Assembly (NCBI GenBank): GCA_009701105.1
Contig: WLKU01000046.1
Coordinates: 1 to 9,511, forward strand
Length of the DNA: 9,511 nt
Direction of reading: 5' to 3'
DNA from: Actinomycetota bacterium
Lineage (GTDB): Bacteria > Actinomycetota > Acidimicrobiia > Acidimicrobiales > Ilumatobacteraceae
A program made the position numbers and the translations under genes. Below, piece after piece: positions 5,909-9,511 of this stretch; within the stretch, counting starts at the first letter, position 1, and every line of letters starts with the position of its first letter. The notes below the pieces were generated by a model. It saw only the letters and a list, made by a program, of their open reading frames with translations, was not told the DNA's origin and searched no databases.

Positions 5909-7066
5909 TTAACTCTTCTCGCTTTCTTTTAGCCACTGACGGATCTCGTCAGAGTGCTCACCAAGTAATGGCGGCGGGAGAGTGTAAGAAATTTCGCCTT
6001 CGCTCAATGTGATTGGGTTACGAATAAGAGTGACTTCCCGGTCACCTTCTCCGACAACCACACGCGGCTTGAGACCCAATTTTTCGGCGAGTTCAACGCC
6101 ATCACCGATGGAATTGATTGGTCCACATGGCACGCCCACTTTGTTGAGCGCAATAAACAGATCGTCCGCAGCCCACTCGGCCAGACGGGCAAGCAGGAGT
6201 GGTCGCAGCAATTCGCGATTCTTTGTGCGATCGGCATTGATCTTAAAAAGCGGATCGTCTGCAACATACTCAATCTCGAGAACTTTGCACAGCGCTCTAA
6301 ATTGTCGGTCATTGCCTGCAGCGATTATGAGATCGCGATCTTTTGTTGGAAGTGCTTCGTAGGGAAACAAGCTTGGGTGCGCGTTACCCATGCGAAACGG
6401 TACGACACCTGCTGCCGCATATGCCGCTGTTTGATTAACAAGACCAGACATGGCAGACGACAACAAGTTGACTTCCACATGTTGACCAAGCCCCGTGTTG
6501 TGACGTTGGTGAAGTGCGGTGAGCACTCCGATGAGACCATGTAGACCAGCCATCACATCAAACACTGAGATACCGGCACGAAATGGAGGACCATCTGGTT
6601 CACCGGTGAGACTCATGAGTCCCGACACTGCTTGCACGATCAAGTCATAACCGGGAAGCCACGCACCCTCTGCTGTGCCAAAACCACTGATGGAAAGGTA
6701 GATCAACGCTGGATTGATCGGTGCTACTGATTCGTAGTCAAAACCAAACTTTTTGAGTCCACCTGTTTTGAAGTTTTCAATGAAGATGTCGGCGCGCTTG
6801 ATGAGATCAAGGCCGACTTTGCGATCTTCTTCAAGAGCAAAATCGAGCACGATTGATCGTTTGTTGCGATTGATTGACATGTAATACGTGGCGACATCGT
6901 TGTGTGTTGGCGGTGTCCATGTGCGAGTGTCATCACCCTGTGGACTCTCAACCTTGATAACAGTTGCGCCCATGTCGGCCAACAGCATTGAGCAATATGG
7001 CCCAGCCAAAACTCGCGAAAAATCAGCAACGATTATGCCGTCGAGCGGCTTGCGAGAGGTTGACAT
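5909..7066 (-). CDS. family III (CaiB/BaiF) CoA-transferase
   Basis: A 385-residue protein from the ATG at 7066; the preceding TTG would add one residue. No strong Shine-Dalgarno is visible, in line with coupling to the VOC gene that ends 27 bases upstream. Hallmarks are the N-terminal LDGIIVADFSRVLAGPY, the ADMGATVIKVE strand-turn, the NRNKRS motif, PGYD and LTGEPDGPP, and SVFDVMAG, in which D170 (counting from the ATG) aligns with the catalytic Asp of formyl-CoA transferase that forms an aspartyl-CoA anhydride. These enzymes move CoA from a donor such as succinyl-CoA to an organic acid in the cytosol. Its partner in the operon is a citryl-CoA-lyase-like enzyme, so the likely acceptor is a hydroxy di- or tricarboxylic acid that is then cleaved. 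The length is normal for the family and no defects are seen. Confidence 0.93.
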   Translation of the reverse strand: MSTSRKPLDGIIVADFSRVLAGPYCSMLLADMGATVIKVESPQGDDTRTWTPPTHNDVATYYMSINRNKRSIVLDFALEEDRKVGLDLIKRADIFIENFKTGGLKKFGFDYESVAPINPALIYLSISGFGTAEGAWLPGYDLIVQAVSGLMSLTGEPDGPPFRAGISVFDVMAGLHGLIGVLTALHQRHNTGLGQHVEVNLLSSAMSGLVNQTAAYAAAGVVPFRMGNAHPSLFPYEALPTKDRDLIIAAGNDRQFRALCKVLEIEYVADDPLFKINADRTKNRELLRPLLLARLAEWAADDLFIALNKVGVPCGPINSIGDGVELAEKLGLKPRVVVGEGDREVTLIRNPITLSEGEISYTLPPPLLGEHSDEIRQWLKESEKS

Positions 7067-7093
7067 CAATTCGTGCAGAGAGTCCGAATTGAT

Positions 7094-7630
7094 CTAGCGA
7101 TACACGTTGTTGCTGGTGTGGTCTCCTGCGAGCCACTTCTCGAGATCTTTATGAGCTGAGCCTTTTCGTACTTCAGAAATCTCTTTGGCGTTTGGTGCAT
7201 CAACAGTGAGTTCAAGCAACATGCCATTTGGATCTTCGGTGTACATCGACCTGCAGTAACCATGCTCGAGAACATACGTACCTTCTGGTTTCCACTGTGC
7301 CTTCTGCAGGCGATCAAAAATTGCGGCTTGCAACTCGGCAGTCACATTGAGTGCAATGTGACGGAATGGTGAAGGAGTGAGCGATGGATCGAATTGATCT
7401 TGGTCTGCTTTGTTGGCGAACTGGAAGAAGGTAAGACCGCTGCCGTCGCCGAGTCCGTAAAAGGTGTGGCTGTATACGCGCTCTGCACCAAATAGTTCGT
7501 CAGTTTCTGACCAGGTTGCAACCAGTGGCAAACCGATTAACTCTTCGTAGAACTTACGATTTGCTTCTTGATCTTTGGTCAAGTACGCGTTGTGATGAAG
7601 TCCGCTTGGAATGAGATTGTTAGTTGACAT
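7094..7630 (-). CDS. VOC-superfamily protein, probable ring-cleaving-type dioxygenase
   Basis: A 178-residue protein with the paired beta-alpha-beta-beta-beta modules of the glyoxalase/bleomycin resistance/extradiol dioxygenase superfamily. A metal site of the 2-His-1-Glu type is visible: H12 or H13 (GLHHNAY), H91 (FRHIALNV) and E140 (GMLLELTVD), with Y130 before the TEDPNG turn as in dioxygenases. The ATG at 7630 has a good AAAGGGGA Shine-Dalgarno. It is the first gene of a leftward operon with the CoA-transferase and lyase, and its promoter carries operator copy B. An extradiol or hydroquinone-type dioxygenase feeding that operon is the preferred reading; a glyoxalase-like isomerase or epimerase acting on CoA esters (as methylmalonyl-CoA epimerase does in the same superfamily) is the main alternative. 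The metal residues are seen; the reaction is inferred. Confidence 0.87.
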   Translation of the reverse strand: MSTNNLIPSGLHHNAYLTKDQEANRKFYEELIGLPLVATWSETDELFGAERVYSHTFYGLGDGSGLTFFQFANKADQDQFDPSLTPSPFRHIALNVTAELQAAIFDRLQKAQWKPEGTYVLEHGYCRSMYTEDPNGMLLELTVDAPNAKEISEVRKGSAHKDLEKWLAGDHTSNNVYR

Positions 7631-7646
7631 GAATAGTTTCCCCTTT

Positions 7647-7669
7647 GGACAAGTGTCCGCTTGATGGAC
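7647..7669 (-). promoter_or_regulatory. putative IclR operator upstream of VOC operon (copy B)
   Basis: A perfect GGAC-N4-GTCC-N7-GGAC element, 16 bases upstream of the VOC start codon and downstream of a good promoter. It shares exact half-sites, spacing and orientation with copy A and has the outer half-sites of copy C. The flanking base gives TGTCC in all three when read in the direction of transcription. Binding by the IclR protein encoded at 1687-2511 is inferred. Confidence 0.7.
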
Positions 7670-7684
7670 ATACTTTATCTGCTA

Positions 7685-7713
7685 ACGATACGTTTTCGCA
7701 GTTCGAGAGTCAA
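7685..7713 (-). promoter_or_regulatory. candidate sigma70-type promoter of the VOC operon
   Basis: On the minus strand TTGACT (7708-7713) and TATCGT (7685-7690) are separated by exactly 17 bases. The predicted start would fall about 7 bases downstream, leaving operator copy B within the initial transcribed region. This is the best promoter match in the window. Confidence 0.5.
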
Positions 7714-7774
7714 GTTAGTCGCCGTAATGAATGGGTGTGACTGAATATATAGTGTGTGTCACTAGGGGGTAGTT

Positions 7775-8821
7775 GTGGGGGCACAAATTCCAGGGGTTAT
7801 TGGCGACGTCGATGCGACGTGGCTGAAGAGCGAATTGGGTTGGGATGTCGACTCGATGGATGTGCAGCAGATTGGTGCTGGCATCGGAGTATCGAGTGCG
7901 TTGTATCGACTGAAATTACGTGGAGCAAATTGTCCGTCGTCGGTGATTGTGAAGTTGCCAGCACTCGATGAGGCCGCAGTGTTTACGAGCACGATGTTGC
8001 GTATGTATATACGAGAAGCAAACTTTTTTGGTTCGCTGTGTAACGAGATGCCAATTGGCGTGCCGGTGGCGTATTTGGCTCGTGTTGATGAAGCAACGAG
8101 CCAGTTTGTTGTGGTGATGGAAGATTTGGGGCAATTGCGAATCGTTGATCAAAACGAAGGCATGTCGATTACTGATGCTCGCGCGGTCATCGATGCTGCG
8201 GCAAAGTTGCATGCCAAATGGTGGGGACGCGGAGACGAGTTGTCTGCGGCGGGTACAACGATCAGCTTGGGTGATCCGATTTATCCTGCAGTGTTGCCGT
8301 TTGTTTTCGGTGAAGGTTGGGAGAAGCTGACGAAGGAAATGCAGTTGCCAGCTTCGATTATGGAAATTGGGCCGAAGTTTGCAGAGCGGTTGCCGTCGTT
8401 GTTGCAATCGCTGGTGACAGGGCCAAACACGTTGTGTCATGGTGACTACCGCGCCGACAACATGTTGTTTGATGCACAGGGCGAGCCTGTGGTGATCGAT
8501 TTTCAGTTACTCGGTAGTGGCACCGGCGCATATGACGTGGCGTACTTTGTGACACAAAGTTTGAGCATGCAAGATGCGTCGCAATATGAACGAGAACTAT
8601 TTGAACGTTGGATTGCTGGTTTAACGGCTGCTGGTTTAGTTGTCGATGCCGAAGACTTGTGGTTGCAGTATCGACGATGCGCTTTGTTTTGCTTGGTGTA
8701 CCCAGTGGTTGCCTCACGAGGTATGGACTTGAACAACCCACGTGAGCGACTGCTGATTGAAATGATGAACGAGCGGTTTGACCGTGCCGTGCGCGAACTC
8801 AACTTGGCTGAGTTGATGTAA
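7775..8821 (+). CDS. phosphotransferase-family protein (APH / ecdysteroid-kinase-like small-molecule kinase)
   Basis: A 348-residue protein with the choline/aminoglycoside kinase fold. It begins at GTG 7775 with a strong AGGGGG Shine-Dalgarno five bases upstream. Kinase motifs are present in order: VIVKLP with the ATP-binding K60, E81 in REANFF, the hinge VVVMEDLG (112-119), the catalytic loop CHGDYRADN (H222, D224, N229) and the metal-binding IDFQ (D242). All key residues are intact, so ATP-dependent phosphorylation of a small hydroxylated or amino compound is likely. Actinobacterial relatives often sit near acyl-CoA and steroid or lipid catabolic genes, but the substrate is unknown. It is divergent from the VOC operon (144 bases apart) and followed after 28 bases by a histidine phosphatase gene, so the two may be co-transcribed. 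A TATATA box at 7746-7751 could be its -10, but no convincing -35 was seen. Confidence 0.9.
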   Translation: MGAQIPGVIGDVDATWLKSELGWDVDSMDVQQIGAGIGVSSALYRLKLRGANCPSSVIVKLPALDEAAVFTSTMLRMYIREANFFGSLCNEMPIGVPVAYLARVDEATSQFVVVMEDLGQLRIVDQNEGMSITDARAVIDAAAKLHAKWWGRGDELSAAGTTISLGDPIYPAVLPFVFGEGWEKLTKEMQLPASIMEIGPKFAERLPSLLQSLVTGPNTLCHGDYRADNMLFDAQGEPVVIDFQLLGSGTGAYDVAYFVTQSLSMQDASQYERELFERWIAGLTAAGLVVDAEDLWLQYRRCALFCLVYPVVASRGMDLNNPRERLLIEMMNERFDRAVRELNLAELM

Positions 8822-8849
8822 TTCGACTTCGGTCAATTAGATTCGTCAC

Positions 8850-9437
8850 GTGGAAATCGTTTTTGTTCGGCATGGTCTGCCGTTGCGCGTTGAATTAGAA
8901 ACTGGAATTGCCGACCCAGAGCTGGCAGCCGAGGGCCACGAGCAAGCAGCCAAGATGGCTGCATATTTAGGTGTTGAAGATGTTGAGGCCGTGTATGTGA
9001 GCCCACTGCGCAGAGCACTCGAGACTGCACGTCCGTTATGCAAAGTGTTGGGGCTTGAGGCAGTGGTGAGCGAAGGTGTTGCCGAGTTTGATCGCAACTC
9101 GCGTGAGTATGTGCCGGTGGAAGAGTTGCGTGCTACCAATGATCCGCGATGGGAAAAGTTGTTGCGTGGTGAGTGGGACGGAGTGGATGAAGATCCGTCA
9201 ATATTTAAGGCACGTGTAGTGGAAACAGTTGAAGACATGATTGCCCGGCACCCAGGTGGGCGTGTGGTTGTGGTGTGTCACGGCGGAGTGATCAACCAAT
9301 ACTTGGCGCATGTACTGGGTATCGAGACCCATGTTGGTTTTTTCTATCCGAAATACACGTCGATACATCGAGTGATGGCGGCGCGCTCTGGGCAACGATC
9401 GATTGTGAGCATCAACGAGGCGTCGCACCTGCGCTAG
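8850..9437 (+). CDS. histidine-phosphatase-family protein (phosphoglycerate-mutase-like)
   Basis: A 195-residue protein of the branch 1 histidine phosphatase superfamily. The N-terminal VRHG motif supplies R7 and the phosphate-accepting H8; the remaining pocket is R54 (SPLRRA), E79 (VAEFD, proton donor) and H144 (VVCHGG). The start is GTG 8850, 28 bases after the kinase stop and without a clear Shine-Dalgarno, so coupling to the kinase gene is likely. Members remove phosphate from sugars, nucleotides, phospholipid headgroups or proteins, or act as mutases; specificity cannot be read here. Pairing with a small-molecule kinase raises the possibility of opposing reactions on one metabolite, but this is only suggested by position. 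Its TAG overlaps the TAG of the convergent gene by two bases. Confidence 0.92.
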   Translation: MEIVFVRHGLPLRVELETGIADPELAAEGHEQAAKMAAYLGVEDVEAVYVSPLRRALETARPLCKVLGLEAVVSEGVAEFDRNSREYVPVEELRATNDPRWEKLLRGEWDGVDEDPSIFKARVVETVEDMIARHPGGRVVVVCHGGVINQYLAHVLGIETHVGFFYPKYTSIHRVMAARSGQRSIVSINEASHLR

Positions 9438-9511
9438 ATAAGCGGCGAGTACTTGCGGTGCACGGCCTGGGCCGAGACCCCCATGGCGATACCGATTTTG
9501 CGCCAAGAGAC
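9434..9511 (-). CDS. C-terminal end of a helix-turn-helix protein (partial, cut by window edge)
   Basis: The last 25 codons of a minus-strand gene that continues beyond the window. The visible end reads VSWRKIGIAMGV then SAQAVHRKYSPLI, a typical pattern of two helices joined by a Gly-Val-Ser turn (SWxxIGxxxGVSxQAxHxxY), seen at the C-terminus of many small actinobacterial DNA-binding or Clp-N-like proteins. Its TAG at 9434-9436 overlaps the TAG of the histidine phosphatase gene on the other strand. Nothing more can be said about its function. Confidence 0.65.
   Translation of the reverse strand, partial: VSWRKIGIAMGVSAQAVHRKYSPLI

Noticed and set aside
7737..7762. GTGAC...GTCAC inverted repeat around the TATATA box before the kinase gene
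   Set aside because: Only five bases per arm with a 16-base spacer, no second copy in the window; it could be chance.
9198..9506. Minus-strand 102-residue frame over the phosphatase gene
   Set aside because: It is antisense to a phosphatase with all catalytic motifs; the real minus-strand gene at the edge is in another frame (9434-9511).
1..9511. CRISPR array, tRNA/rRNA genes, insertion sequences
   Set aside because: No regularly spaced direct repeats, no cloverleaf-like segment and no transposase reading frame or terminal inverted repeats were seen.

Overview
This 9.5 kb window is a bacterial chromosomal segment with mixed catabolic and accessory content. The gene set (a PcaR-like IclR regulator, a family III CoA-transferase, a citryl-CoA-lyase-like protein, an APH/ecdysteroid-kinase-like phosphotransferase and a histidine phosphatase), the frequent GTG starts and the moderate G+C suggest an actinobacterium, perhaps a low-G+C aquatic Acidimicrobiia-type lineage. 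The lineage is inferred from gene content; there is no marker gene in the window.

Left region (1-1690): a small coiled-coil protein (minus strand), then a two-gene plus-strand cassette made of a stand-alone RelA/SpoT-type nucleotidyl/pyrophosphate transferase domain and an 82-residue unknown protein 4 bases downstream. This layout resembles a toxSAS toxin-antitoxin module. The cassette is visibly more A+T rich than the right half. It abuts, stop codon to stop codon, a decayed C-terminal remnant of an FeS-type cryptochrome/photolyase gene, which suggests insertion plus deletion at an old photolyase locus.

Middle region (1687-7630): an IclR-family regulator (PcaR/PcaU-like) is divergent from an alpha/beta hydrolase. 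Then come a MetE-like zinc methyltransferase, a four-helix membrane protein with its own strong terminator, and a compact operon read leftward: VOC-fold dioxygenase -> family III CoA-transferase -> citryl-CoA-lyase-like protein. The main finding is a tripartite 23-bp element, GGAC-N4-GTCC-N7-GGAC. It occurs upstream of the VOC operon, upstream of the membrane protein and, with a degenerate middle half-site, between iclR and the hydrolase. In all three it has the same orientation relative to the gene it faces. One inverted pair plus one direct repeat is the operator geometry known for PcaU/PobR-type IclR regulators. The simplest reading is that the IclR protein controls a small regulon that opens a ring or similar substrate (VOC enzyme), hydrolyses an ester or lactone (hydrolase), activates the acid to a CoA ester (CoA-transferase) and splits it by a retro-Claisen step (lyase), with the membrane protein in an unknown supporting role.

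Right region (7775-9511): a plus-strand phosphotransferase (GTG start, strong Shine-Dalgarno) followed by a histidine-phosphatase-family gene. The last 78 bases hold the C-terminal helix-turn-helix of a minus-strand gene whose stop overlaps that of the phosphatase. No tRNA, rRNA, CRISPR array or intact insertion sequence was seen.
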